NCBI GenBank assembly: GCA_902798815.1
Contig: CADBYH010000016.1
Location: 1 to 34,237, forward strand
DNA: 34,237 nt
Direction: 5' to 3'
From: an uncultured Erysipelotrichaceae bacterium
Lineage (GTDB): Bacteria > Bacillota_I > Bacilli_A > RF39 > UBA660
Shown here: piece by piece, positions 15,799 through 24,347 of the stretch
How positions within the stretch are numbered: the first letter of the stretch is position 1
Layout of the letters: each line of letters opens with the position of its first letter
Position numbers and translations under genes: made by a program
Notes under the pieces: model-generated
Told to the model about the DNA's origin: nothing
Seen by the model: only the letters and a program-made list of their open reading frames with translations
The model's database searches: none

Positions 15799-17085
15799 AT
15801 GAATAAGAAAAAGAGGGAAAAACAACTACAAATTGTAGTATTTGTATTAATCGCTATAATAACTTTAGGAATAGGTTATACCGCAATATCAAGTATTATC
15901 TTAACAATTACAGGACATGCAACTGCAGACGTTGATGATGCAAACTTCAAAGTACACTTTGATAGAAATGTAGAACCAACAATGACTGTTAATATGGGAA
16001 GTGCATATATTGATACAAATGATGACAAAGTTGCCAGTATAGAAGTAACAGGATTAACAAAAATAGGAGATTCTGCCACGGCAGAGTACACAATTATAAA
16101 TGAATCCAACGGAATTGGCGCACAATTATCCCTTGATTTAGTAAATACTAATACTGAGTATTTTAAAGTAACTGAAACAATAGATGATATTGAATTAAAA
16201 GCAGGGGAATCCACAAAAGCAAGAGTTACAGTTGAATTACTTGAAGTACCAGTAGATTCAAGTGTTACAACAGATATAACAGGTACAATAGAAGCAAAAG
16301 CAATAAGAAATAAAAATGCAAATTCAACAGAAGGAGATGAAATAACTAAACCATCACCAAATTATTTTGCAACAGATAGTTGGGAAAAAATACAAACTAA
16401 TGTAAAAAATAATAAATTAAAAAGATATAACATAGGAGATACAAAAACAGTAACAATAAATGGAAATGATTATACAGTAAGAGTTGCAAATAAAACAATA
16501 AGTGAAAAATGCAGCAATGAAAACTATTCCCAAACAGCATGTGGATTTGTAGTAGAATTTGTAGATATTATAGAAGTAATGAAAATGTCAGGATCAGGTT
16601 ATTATGCTAATTCATTGGGTGATGATTATTTACAAAACACCTTATATAATCAATTACCAGAAGACTTAAAAAATGTTATCTTATCAACAAAGATTATTTC
16701 AGAATATAACTGTCAATATGGTTGGACAACAGGAAAATTCACATGTAATAATCCAAATGTTGATGAAAATAATTATATACTAGATGCTAAACTATATTTA
16801 TTATCTCCTATAGAAGTATTTGGACCAGATTCAGAATATACTGATAGAATTACGGAACAATTGGATTACTATAAAGATATATCTATTATTGGAAATTGTA
16901 ATGGTAATTGCCCTCCACAATATGACAAAGTAAAAAAGCAATACAATAATGAGAATTACAGTTGGTGGACTCGTTCTTTCCAAACTTATGATAGAATAGT
17001 CTCAATTGGATCTGGAGGTACAGCAGGATCCAGTTTTATATCTCGTTCTGAATATGGAATTTCTCCAGCATTCCGAATTGGATAA
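15799..17085 (+). CDS. SipW-type exported protein with TasA-like and DUF6273-like domains
   Basis: The 428-residue protein starts at ATG 15799 behind TAGGAG. Its N-terminus (basic, then VVFVLIAIITLGIGY and ITGHATADVDD) is nearly the same as that of the TasA-like protein at 4650, so it is very likely cleaved by the same SipW-type peptidase although it is 10 kb away. Residues about 45-175 form a TasA-like beta domain (SIEVTGLTKIGDSATAEY). From about 195 the sequence follows the DUF6273 pattern of gut Firmicutes surface proteins: W..I, YNIGDTKTVTINGNDY, CGFVVEF, LYLLSPIEVFG, WWTRS, and the end GISPAFRIG. Several Cys are present (about 239-370). It is probably displayed on the cell surface; the function of DUF6273 is not known to me. 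Confidence 0.8.
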   Translation: MNKKKREKQLQIVVFVLIAIITLGIGYTAISSIILTITGHATADVDDANFKVHFDRNVEPTMTVNMGSAYIDTNDDKVASIEVTGLTKIGDSATAEYTIINESNGIGAQLSLDLVNTNTEYFKVTETIDDIELKAGESTKARVTVELLEVPVDSSVTTDITGTIEAKAIRNKNANSTEGDEITKPSPNYFATDSWEKIQTNVKNNKLKRYNIGDTKTVTINGNDYTVRVANKTISEKCSNENYSQTACGFVVEFVDIIEVMKMSGSGYYANSLGDDYLQNTLYNQLPEDLKNVILSTKIISEYNCQYGWTTGKFTCNNPNVDENNYILDAKLYLLSPIEVFGPDSEYTDRITEQLDYYKDISIIGNCNGNCPPQYDKVKKQYNNENYSWWTRSFQTYDRIVSIGSGGTAGSSFISRSEYGISPAFRIG

Positions 17086-17098
17086 AAAAAGACAAAAT

Positions 17099-17126
17099 AA
17101 AAACTGCATTGATTATGCAGTTTTTT
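17099..17126. terminator. Bidirectional terminator between the DUF6273 protein and rpmB
   Basis: AAACTGCAT (17101-17109) pairs with ATGCAGTTT (17115-17123) around TGATT, with T on the + side and a flanking A stretch giving T on the minus side. It serves the + gene ending at 17085 and the minus-strand rpmB, whose stop (17113-17115) lies in it. Confidence 0.8.
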
Positions 17127-17292
17127 CATTCTTTGCTAAAGTTCTAATTTCTTTTGCTGAAAGTCTAACTTTTGTTCCGTCTTCTAGTCTATATACTTGT
17201 AAATTTAAGTTTTGTCTCTTTTTAGTAGCGTTTAAAGCATGAGATCTTTTATTTTTTATATTATCTTTTCTTTTTGTTATATTTACTGCCAT
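17113..17292 (-). CDS. rpmB: Ribosomal protein bL28
   Basis: A short minus-strand gene starts at ATG 17292 with a strong GGAGGAATTAAC in front and ends with TAA at 17113-17115, giving 59 residues. It begins MAVNITKRKDNIKNKRSHAL and has NATKKRQNLNLQVYRLEDG and TKVRLSAKEIRTLAKNEK, matching bL28 (family pattern: SHA.N.TKRR..PNLQ, V..V.VSARALR). It is a basic protein of the large ribosomal subunit. The zinc-binding Cys pairs of some L28 proteins are absent, the usual C-minus form. It is a single gene with its own promoter, divergent from dnaE. Confidence 0.88.
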   Translation of the reverse strand: MAVNITKRKDNIKNKRSHALNATKKRQNLNLQVYRLEDGTKVRLSAKEIRTLAKNEKTA

Positions 17293-17330
17293 GTTAATTC
17301 CTCCTTCGCTATTTCCTTCACTGCTTTATA

Positions 17331-17359
17331 ACTTTAACATAAAATGCCTTTAAAGTCAA
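17331..17359 (-). promoter_or_regulatory. Promoter of rpmB
   Basis: Minus strand TTGACT (17354-17359), 17 nt, TAAAGT (17331-17336), the latter preceded by TGT, an extended -10 element. It lies about 40 nt before the start codon. Confidence 0.6.
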
Positions 17360-17430
17360 TTAAAATAACACTAAAACGTCTACAAGATATCAATATAATA
17401 TGTTAAAATAGTCATTAAGGAGGTATTACT

Positions 17431-20388
17431 ATGTATATTCCATTATTTAATAAAACTAATTATACATTACTTTCATCACTAATAAAAATTGATGATTTAA
17501 TCGATTATGCATTAAAAAGTAATATCTCATCAATTGCCATTGCAGATACTAATATGTTCGCAACAATGGAATTTATTAAGAAATGTGAAAAAAATAATAT
17601 AAAACCAATTATTGGATTAGAAATAATATTAGAAGATTTTAATATTGTTTTATATGCTAAAAATTATAGTGGATATAAATGTTTAATGAAATTATCCACA
17701 GTTCAAAATGAAAGAATAATTAATAAAGATGATTTAAAAAAATATAATAAAGATGTAATATCAATTATTCCATTTGAATATAAAAATAAATATGAAGAAT
17801 TATCTAAAATATATCAGGATTTATATTTAGGGTATAAAAATAAAAAAGAAGAAAAAGAAGCATTAATTATAACTAAGAATATTATTTTCTTTAGAGAAAA
17901 CTTATATGTATCTAAAAAAGATAGTGATATTTTACCATACTTATATAAAATAAGAGATGGTAAAACTATTTCTGATGAAATTGAATATGATGTAGAAAGT
18001 CATGAATTAATAATTAATAATTTACTTGATTTAACAGATAATAAAGGATTATTAAATACTTTAAAAATAGCAGATGAATGTTTTATAGAATTTCCTAGAG
18101 CAAAAAATTTACTACCAATTTATGAATGTGATAATCCAAGTAAATATTTATTTGAATTATGTAAAGCAGGGCTTAATAAAAGATTAAATAAAACTATTCC
18201 AGATAATTATAAAGAACGATTAAGTTATGAATTAAAAGTTATAAATGATATGGGATTTTGTAATTACTTTTTAGTTGTTTATGACTTTATTAAATATGCC
18301 AAAAAAAACAAAATATTAGTTGGGCCAGGAAGAGGTAGTGCAGCAGGAAGTTTAGTAGCATACTCTCTAGGTATTACGGATATTGATCCATTAAAATATG
18401 ATTTGTTATTTGAAAGATTCTTAAATCCTGATCGTAAAACTATGCCTGATATTGATACAGATTTTCCAGATAATAAAAGAGATTTAGTAATTGATTATGT
18501 AAAAAATAAATATGGAGAAAAAAGAGTTAGTGGAATAATAACTTTTGGAACAATGGCAGCTAAACAAGTAATAAGAGATGTTTCAAGAGTATTAAATATT
18601 CCATTATATAAAGTTGACTCATTATGCAAATTTATAACATCTCCTAAAGATAAATTAGAAGATGTTTATAAAAATAATTTAGCATTTCAAACTAGAATTG
18701 AAAGTGATGTAACATTATCTAATATGTATAAAATTGCAACTAAAATAGAAGGATTTCCAAGACATACTTCTCAACATGCAGCAGGTATAATTATGTCTCA
18801 AATCGATCTTGATGAAGTAGTTCCGTTAATTAAAGTAGATGATTTATATTTAACTAGTTATTCAATGGAATATTTAGAAGAATTAGGTCTATTAAAAATG
18901 GATTTTCTTGCCTTAAAAAATTTAACATTAATAGATAATATTATCAATGATATAAAAGAAATAAAAAATGAAGAAATAGAATTTTCAAAAATCCCATTAG
19001 ATGATAAAGAAACATTAAAGATATTTGAAACAGCAAATACTTGCGGAATATTCCAATTTGAATCATCTGGTATGAGAAACTTTTTAAAGAGATTAAAACC
19101 AAATACTCTTGATGATATCTTTGTATCTATTGCTTTATTTAGACCCGGAGCAGCCATAAATATAGATTCTTATATTAAAAGAAAACATGGTGAAGAAGAA
19201 GTAACATATTTTGATAAATCACTAGAACCAATAACTAAGAATACATATGGTTTATTAGTTTATCAAGAACAAATAATGCAACTTGCTAATGTCTATGCAG
19301 GATACTCTTTAAAAGAGGCAGATATTTTAAGAAGAGCTATGTCAAAAAAGAAACTAGATTTATTAAAGAAAGAAGAAGAAAAATTTATTAAAAAAAGTAT
19401 TGAGAATAATCATACTAAAGAACAAGCATCAGAATTATTTAAATTAGTTTTAAATTTTGCTGGTTTTGGATTTAACAAATCACACTCAGTTGTATATTCT
19501 GTTATTGCTTATAAAATGGCTTATTTAAAAAATTATTATAAAACTATATTCTTTTCAAATTTACTTAGTAATGTAATAGGTTCAGAAACAAAAACAAATG
19601 AATATATATTAGAAGCAAAGAAAAATAAAATAGAAATAGAAAAACCAACTATCAATAATAGTGATTCAAAATATAAAGTTATAGATGATAAAATAATTTA
19701 TCCAATTACTAATATTAAAGGAATAGGTATTGTAGTAGGGGAACAAATTAAAAAAGCAAGAAGTGATGGAGAATTTATAGATATTTTTGATTGCTTTAGT
19801 AGGTTATATATTTCAGGTGTTACTAAAAAGACTTTTGAAACATTAATATATGCAGATGTTTTCAAAGAGTTTAAATTAAATCGCAAAACTTTAATTGAAA
19901 ACTTAGATAGTTTATATAATTATGCAGAGTTAACTAAAGATATTGATCCAAGTTTAGTTATGAAACCGGATATAGAAACACATAAAGAGTATGAATTATC
20001 TTTCTTATTAGAAAAGGAAAAAGAAGTATTTGGTTTTTACTTATCTTCTCATCCAACTAATATGTTTAAAAAAGATAATCCATATTGTATACCTGTAAAT
20101 GAAATTGAATTAAACTATAATAAGGAAGTAGATTTACTTATCTTAGTAGAAAAAATTAAAACAATTAATACAAAAAAGGGAGATAAAATGGCATTTATAA
20201 CTGGAAGTGATGAAACTGGAAGTTGTGAATTTGTTATTTTCCCTAAAACACTTAAAAACTATGAAAATATTTCTATTGGTAATTTAATTAAGGTTAGAGG
20301 AATAGTAGAAAAAAGACTTAATGAATATCAAATAATTGTTAATAAAATTAAATTCTTACAAGGAGATAATAATGAAGAACAAAAATAA
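17431..20388 (+). CDS. dnaE: DNA polymerase III alpha subunit (DnaE type)
   Basis: The protein is 985 residues, somewhat short for DnaE (about 1100). An N-terminal PHP-like domain (1 to about 215) ends the strand NIKPIIGLEI but lacks the His-x-His metal motif: the expected position reads NKTNYTLLSS, and HG is replaced by NMF, so this domain is probably inactive. The polymerase core has GPGRGSAAGSL (about 298-308), PDIDTDF with catalytic Asp at 341 and 343, and the third Asp in KMDFLALKNL (491). A helix-hairpin-helix region and an OB fold (about 895-978) close it. It elongates DNA at the replication fork; in Gram-positives DnaE works beside PolC. AAGGAGGT stands before ATG 17431. It opens the five-gene operon. 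Confidence 0.95.
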   Translation: MYIPLFNKTNYTLLSSLIKIDDLIDYALKSNISSIAIADTNMFATMEFIKKCEKNNIKPIIGLEIILEDFNIVLYAKNYSGYKCLMKLSTVQNERIINKDDLKKYNKDVISIIPFEYKNKYEELSKIYQDLYLGYKNKKEEKEALIITKNIIFFRENLYVSKKDSDILPYLYKIRDGKTISDEIEYDVESHELIINNLLDLTDNKGLLNTLKIADECFIEFPRAKNLLPIYECDNPSKYLFELCKAGLNKRLNKTIPDNYKERLSYELKVINDMGFCNYFLVVYDFIKYAKKNKILVGPGRGSAAGSLVAYSLGITDIDPLKYDLLFERFLNPDRKTMPDIDTDFPDNKRDLVIDYVKNKYGEKRVSGIITFGTMAAKQVIRDVSRVLNIPLYKVDSLCKFITSPKDKLEDVYKNNLAFQTRIESDVTLSNMYKIATKIEGFPRHTSQHAAGIIMSQIDLDEVVPLIKVDDLYLTSYSMEYLEELGLLKMDFLALKNLTLIDNIINDIKEIKNEEIEFSKIPLDDKETLKIFETANTCGIFQFESSGMRNFLKRLKPNTLDDIFVSIALFRPGAAINIDSYIKRKHGEEEVTYFDKSLEPITKNTYGLLVYQEQIMQLANVYAGYSLKEADILRRAMSKKKLDLLKKEEEKFIKKSIENNHTKEQASELFKLVLNFAGFGFNKSHSVVYSVIAYKMAYLKNYYKTIFFSNLLSNVIGSETKTNEYILEAKKNKIEIEKPTINNSDSKYKVIDDKIIYPITNIKGIGIVVGEQIKKARSDGEFIDIFDCFSRLYISGVTKKTFETLIYADVFKEFKLNRKTLIENLDSLYNYAELTKDIDPSLVMKPDIETHKEYELSFLLEKEKEVFGFYLSSHPTNMFKKDNPYCIPVNEIELNYNKEVDLLILVEKIKTINTKKGDKMAFITGSDETGSCEFVIFPKTLKNYENISIGNLIKVRGIVEKRLNEYQIIVNKIKFLQGDNNEEQK

Positions 20389-20839
20389 AATATATATAAT
20401 TACACTAGTGTTAATAATCATAGATCAATTAATAAAAATAATTATAAAATCTAATATGGAATTATATCAAGAAATAAAAATAATAAAAAATTTCTTTAGT
20501 ATTATGTATTTAAAAAATACAGGTGCAGCTTTTTCTATATTAGAAAATAAAACTATATTATTAATATTATTTAGTGTTTGTTTTATTCTTATAATTGGAA
20601 AATTTATAAAAAAAGAATCAGATAATATTAATAAAATAGAATTAATATCTTTAGGTATGATTTTAGGAGGAGTATTTGGTAATTTAATTGATAGAATTAT
20701 TTATAAAGGAGTAATAGATTATTTATCATTTAAAATAATTAATTATAATTTTCCAGTATTTAATTTAGCAGATATTTGTATTACAATAGGAGCATTCATA
20801 TTAATTGTTGATTCATTATTTTTAAGAAAGAAGAGTTAA
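20372..20839 (+). CDS. lspA: Lipoprotein signal peptidase (signal peptidase II)
   Basis: ATG 20372 with AAGGAGATAAT upstream gives 155 residues, the normal length, and overlaps the end of dnaE by 17 nt. The protein has four hydrophobic segments and the LspA motifs: IDQLIK (near residue 15), KNTGAAFS (about 49-56), GNLIDR with the first catalytic Asp, and FNLADICI with the second. It removes signal peptides from prolipoproteins after diacylglyceryl transfer, in the cytoplasmic membrane. The overlap with dnaE and the 1-nt gap to the next gene point to coupled translation. Confidence 0.95.
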   Translation: MKNKNKIYIITLVLIIIDQLIKIIIKSNMELYQEIKIIKNFFSIMYLKNTGAAFSILENKTILLILFSVCFILIIGKFIKKESDNINKIELISLGMILGGVFGNLIDRIIYKGVIDYLSFKIINYNFPVFNLADICITIGAFILIVDSLFLRKKS

Positions 20840-20840
20840 A

Positions 20841-21875
20841 ATGAAAGAGTTACTACTAACAATTTTAAAAGAAGCAAGTACAGGAAAAATCATTATTTCA
20901 GGTGATGAATGGAATATTGGATTTAATAGTATGGTTCTTGATAATAATAAAGAAATCATTAATTATGATAATCCAAGTAATAATTCAAAACTTATAATAA
21001 AAGATTTTAATAAGTTTGTTGAATTAATAGAAGAATATGTTAAAGAAGAATTATCTCTAAATAGAAAAGTTCCAAATTTTTCTGATCAAAAATCAAAAAT
21101 AAAATGGATTGTTTCATATTTATTTGTAAATGCAACAACTGAAGATTTTCTAAATCCAGAAAAATTTATTAAAAGAAGAATTTCATTTTTAAAAGATAAT
21201 AGTTTTAATAATCCATTAGAAATAAAATTATCATCTACTTTTAATAATTCATCATTAATTATTGAAAGAGAAAAATGTCCAGTTTCTATGGAAACTCCAT
21301 ATAAAATTACAATGAAATTAAAAGATGGTAATAATAGTGAATATAATTTGCCTAGTATTTATTATGGTATAGATAATGATACTTGTTATGTATATAGTAT
21401 TATGAATAAAAAAGACCAAAAAAATATGAATGAACAAGAAAAGAAATTTCATAATAAAATAAATAGATTATTATATAAGATTAATGATGGTGTTACAGAT
21501 GAAGATCTTAAAGATGTTACAATGTCATTTGTTTTTGCAATTAATATTTTTATGTCTTTAATGCAAACAAAAGGTGTAGAAAAAGTAAAAATAGTTCCGT
21601 ACTTACCTATAAGATATTTATCAAGAGATATTGCAGCAAATAATGATGAATTATTAGATAAAAGAAATGACTTGATTCAAGAAAATCTTACTGATAAATT
21701 AATTAGAACAATTAGAAGAATTACTTATCATAATAAAGATATCTCAATAGAATTATTTCCATATGAAATAGATGAATATATGCTGATAAATATAGATGAT
21801 AGAAGCGAACAGATTAATAATTTATTACTAGAAGAAACAAATAGAAAAATAAATAATACCGGAAGAAAAAAATAG
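20841..21875 (+). CDS. Hypothetical protein in the dnaE-lspA operon
   Basis: The 344-residue cytoplasmic protein has no membrane segment. It starts one base after the lspA stop, so it is co-transcribed and probably coupled. The N-terminal part is mixed alpha/beta and acidic (IISGDEWNIGF), a central part has PVSMETPYKITMKLKDG, and the C-terminal part is helical (MSFVFAINIFMSLMQTKG, then EKVKIVPYLPIRYLS). I do not recognise the family. Its place between lspA and a prenyl synthase gives no clear functional hint. Codon use and composition match the neighbours. Confidence 0.75.
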   Translation: MKELLLTILKEASTGKIIISGDEWNIGFNSMVLDNNKEIINYDNPSNNSKLIIKDFNKFVELIEEYVKEELSLNRKVPNFSDQKSKIKWIVSYLFVNATTEDFLNPEKFIKRRISFLKDNSFNNPLEIKLSSTFNNSSLIIEREKCPVSMETPYKITMKLKDGNNSEYNLPSIYYGIDNDTCYVYSIMNKKDQKNMNEQEKKFHNKINRLLYKINDGVTDEDLKDVTMSFVFAINIFMSLMQTKGVEKVKIVPYLPIRYLSRDIAANNDELLDKRNDLIQENLTDKLIRTIRRITYHNKDISIELFPYEIDEYMLINIDDRSEQINNLLLEETNRKINNTGRKK

Positions 21876-21883
21876 GAGGAATT

Positions 21884-22957
21884 ATGAATAATATAAATGT
21901 ATTTAAAGATTACTATAAAAGAACTAAAGATAAGATAGATAAAAAGATAGAAGAATTTAATAAGAATCTAGTAAAGGATAATAATGCTTTAATTAAAGAT
22001 AATCTTAAACTATTTAGTAATCTTAATTCTGATGGAAAAATAGTAAGAGGTACTTTAGTAAATTTGGGTTATTATTTACTAAAAGATGATAGTGATTATT
22101 CAATAGATTTATCACTTGCATATGAAGTGTTTCAAACAGCAATTTTAGTTCATGATGACATCATTGATAATGATAATAAAAGAAGAGGAAAAGAAACTGT
22201 TCATTATGCAAATTATAATAAGTATTTGGAATATGGTGAAGATCAAGAAAGAAAACATCTAGGTAATTCAATTGCTATATGTATAGGAGATTATGGTTTA
22301 TATAAAGCAAATCAAATTATAATTGATGCCTATAAAAATGATAATAACTTAGCAAAAGTAGTTACTAATTTTAACAACACTGTCTTAACAACAATAAGAG
22401 GTGAATTAATAGATGTAATTCTTCCTTTTCAAGGAAAAAACAATTTAATTAATAATAAAGATATTGAAGATAATATTATGGAAATATATCGCTTAAAAAC
22501 ATCTCATTATACTATTATAGGACCATTATCAGTGGGTATATTACTTGCTGGAGGAGATGAAAAGAAATTAAAAGATATTGAGAAATTTGGAGAAAAAGTT
22601 GGAATAGCATTTCAAATCCAAGATGATATTATAGGTATATATTCTAATGAGACAGGAAAAGTAAAAGGAACAGATATTAAAGAGTTTAAACAAACAATTT
22701 TATATTCTCATATAATTAATACAGAATATAAAGATGAGATTATGAAGTACTATGGAAATAATGATTTAAGTGAAAATACAATTAAGAAAGTACAAGATTT
22801 GTTTAAGAAAAGTAAATCATATGATTATGCTTTAAATAAAATGAATACAATGTATGATGAATCAATTGAAATATTAAATAATATTACTTGGATTAAAGAA
22901 GATAAAAAAGATATTTTAAAAGGATTTGTAGAATATTTAAGAAATAGAAATAAGTAA
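21884..22957 (+). CDS. Polyprenyl (isoprenyl) diphosphate synthase
   Basis: The protein is 357 residues, a trans-isoprenyl diphosphate synthase. The first Asp-rich motif is VHDDIIDND followed by KRRGK (near 90-100), and the second is FQIQDDIIGIY (about 245). The second motif is DDxxG, not DDxxD, which is common in bacterial medium- and long-chain enzymes. It condenses isopentenyl diphosphate with an allylic substrate; chain length (GGPP or longer) cannot be read with confidence. GGAGG precedes ATG 21884. It is the fourth gene of the operon, 8 nt after the hypothetical gene. Confidence 0.88.
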   Translation: MNNINVFKDYYKRTKDKIDKKIEEFNKNLVKDNNALIKDNLKLFSNLNSDGKIVRGTLVNLGYYLLKDDSDYSIDLSLAYEVFQTAILVHDDIIDNDNKRRGKETVHYANYNKYLEYGEDQERKHLGNSIAICIGDYGLYKANQIIIDAYKNDNNLAKVVTNFNNTVLTTIRGELIDVILPFQGKNNLINNKDIEDNIMEIYRLKTSHYTIIGPLSVGILLAGGDEKKLKDIEKFGEKVGIAFQIQDDIIGIYSNETGKVKGTDIKEFKQTILYSHIINTEYKDEIMKYYGNNDLSENTIKKVQDLFKKSKSYDYALNKMNTMYDESIEILNNITWIKEDKKDILKGFVEYLRNRNK

Positions 22958-22968
22958 GGAGAAAAAAT

Positions 22969-23319
22969 ATGTTATTTATAGAATACCCAAAATGTACAAC
23001 ATGTCAAAAAGCAAAGAAATATTTAGATAATAATAATGCAAAATATGAAGATAGACATATAGTTGAGAATAATCCTACTAAAAAAGAACTAACAGAATGG
23101 ATTAAAAAATATAATATTGAAATAAAAAAATTATTTAATACTAGTGGAATGAAATATAGAGAATTATCGTTAAAAGAAAAGTTACCAAATATGACTGATA
23201 TTGAAAAGATAGATTTATTAGCAAGTGATGGTATGCTTGTAAAAAGACCATTACTAATTACAGATGATAAAATCGTCATTGGATTTAAAGAAAAAGAGTA
23301 TGATAATATACTAAATTAA
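22969..23319 (+). CDS. ArsC/Spx-family thioredoxin-fold protein
   Basis: The protein is 116 residues, the usual family length. It starts MLFIEYPKCTTCQKAKKYL, with the CxxC pair at residues 9 and 12, and has the ArsC-type middle and the end strand KRPLLITDDKIVIGFKEKEY. These features fit the YffB/YusI/Spx branch more than classical arsenate reductases, and no arsenic genes are nearby. It may be a thiol oxidoreductase or a redox regulator. AAGGAG precedes ATG 22969, 11 nt after the synthase. It is the last gene of the operon, followed by a terminator. Confidence 0.85.
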   Translation: MLFIEYPKCTTCQKAKKYLDNNNAKYEDRHIVENNPTKKELTEWIKKYNIEIKKLFNTSGMKYRELSLKEKLPNMTDIEKIDLLASDGMLVKRPLLITDDKIVIGFKEKEYDNILN

Positions 23320-23326
23320 TTGTATT

Positions 23327-23353
23327 AAAGGTCAACATAAGTTGACTTTTTTT
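23327..23353 (+). terminator. Terminator of the dnaE operon
   Basis: GTCAAC (23331-23336) pairs with GTTGAC (23341-23346) around ATAA, extended by a G-U pair and AAA/TTT, then more T. Its 3' arm contains the -35 box of the next gene. Confidence 0.85.
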
Positions 23354-23370
23354 GTGAAAAATAGTATAAT
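23342..23370 (+). promoter_or_regulatory. Promoter of the AbiEii-like gene, overlapping the terminator
   Basis: TTGACT (23342-23347), 17 nt, TATAAT (23365-23370). The -35 box is the 3' arm of the preceding terminator stem. The start codon is at 23398. Confidence 0.7.
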
Positions 23371-23397
23371 ATGCCGCAGTTAAAGGGGAAATGATGT

Positions 23398-24285
23398 ATG
23401 GATAGATTTAGAAATAGTGATCAATTCAAAGCATTCATAAGAAAAGAAGCAAAAAGATTAAATATTAGTGTTCCAAATGCTTATTCAACATTTATTTCTA
23501 GATCATTTCTAGAAAAATTATCAAAAAAAGATAAGCATAATATTATTCTCGTAAAAGGTAGTTCTGCGGAAACAGCTTACTTAGGAGGATTAGTAAGAGG
23601 AATTACTGATGTAGATTTAGCAAGTATAAAAGGTATAGATTTAAATGTTCCTGTTTTAAGAAAAATAATTAATAAAGAAACAATAAATGATATAGATTTT
23701 AATTTAAATAAAAGAATTAGTGTAACAAACACAGGAATTTATAAATTTACATTTGATGCCGATATGGGAAAAGTAAAGAATGTTTTAAATGTTGATTTTC
23801 AAGATAATTATAATAGACTTATAGAACAACAAAAATTTGAAATGCCCAAGATATTTACAGGTGATGAAGATTTTGTAATTACAACACCATCATTTGAAGA
23901 GTATTTAGCAGAAAAATTATGTATTATTTTAGAAAGCAATAAGACTGATGTATTAAATACTAGATTAAAAGATTTCTATGATATTTATGAATTACATGGT
24001 GGAAAATATGATGTTGAAAAATTAACAGAGTATTTTAAATTAATGTTAGCACTACGTGCAAAAATAAGAATAGAAGATGCAAGAACAGATTATTTAGATA
24101 AAAAGTTTGTTGATAATCATTCAGAAATTTGGGATGCTGTATGTAAAAAATATGACTTTTTAGATAAAGAAATAGATCTTTATGGAGCTGTCTATTATAC
24201 AAGAGCAGTTATAAGAGAGTATCTTCAAAAAAATGGAGTATATCCAGTAGAAAGTAAAGATATGCCAAAACAATACAATAAATAA
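23398..24285 (+). CDS. AbiEii/AbiGii-type nucleotidyltransferase-like protein
   Basis: The protein is 295 residues. Residues 53-73 carry KGSSAETAYLGG and RGITDVDL, the nucleotidyltransferase pattern G-S/G then D-x-D (Asp 71 and 73) of the AbiEii/COG2253 family; here the usual GGT is GSS. Later comes FEEYLAEKLCIIL and RLKDFYDIYEL (near 180-197), also typical. Classical AbiEii is the toxin of a type IV toxin-antitoxin phage-abortive pair and needs AbiEi. I see no AbiEi-like gene next to it: the next gene is an AAA+ ATPase after a terminator. It has its own promoter and terminator. It could be a solitary tRNA or other nucleotidyltransferase rather than a toxin. Confidence 0.7.
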   Translation: MDRFRNSDQFKAFIRKEAKRLNISVPNAYSTFISRSFLEKLSKKDKHNIILVKGSSAETAYLGGLVRGITDVDLASIKGIDLNVPVLRKIINKETINDIDFNLNKRISVTNTGIYKFTFDADMGKVKNVLNVDFQDNYNRLIEQQKFEMPKIFTGDEDFVITTPSFEEYLAEKLCIILESNKTDVLNTRLKDFYDIYELHGGKYDVEKLTEYFKLMLALRAKIRIEDARTDYLDKKFVDNHSEIWDAVCKKYDFLDKEIDLYGAVYYTRAVIREYLQKNGVYPVESKDMPKQYNK

Positions 24286-24309
24286 CGTAACAGTTATTTA
24301 TTTTTTTTT
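24277..24309 (+). terminator. Terminator after the AbiEii-like gene
   Basis: AATAAATAAC (24277-24286) pairs with GTTATTTATT (24293-24302) around a 6-nt loop, followed by seven T. The stop codon is in the stem. Confidence 0.85.
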
Positions 24310-24347
24310 AAAATATGATATAATTAATTAAGTTAGGATGTGTGAAA

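Noticed and set aside
17006-17242. 78-codon + strand frame after the DUF6273-like protein
   Set aside because: It overlaps the end of that gene in another frame, crosses the terminator and lies antisense to rpmB; no ribosome-binding site.
22969-23319. True arsenate reductase
   Set aside because: The sequence fits the ArsC fold but no arsR, arsB or acr3 gene is present and the Spx/YffB-like branch is at least as likely.
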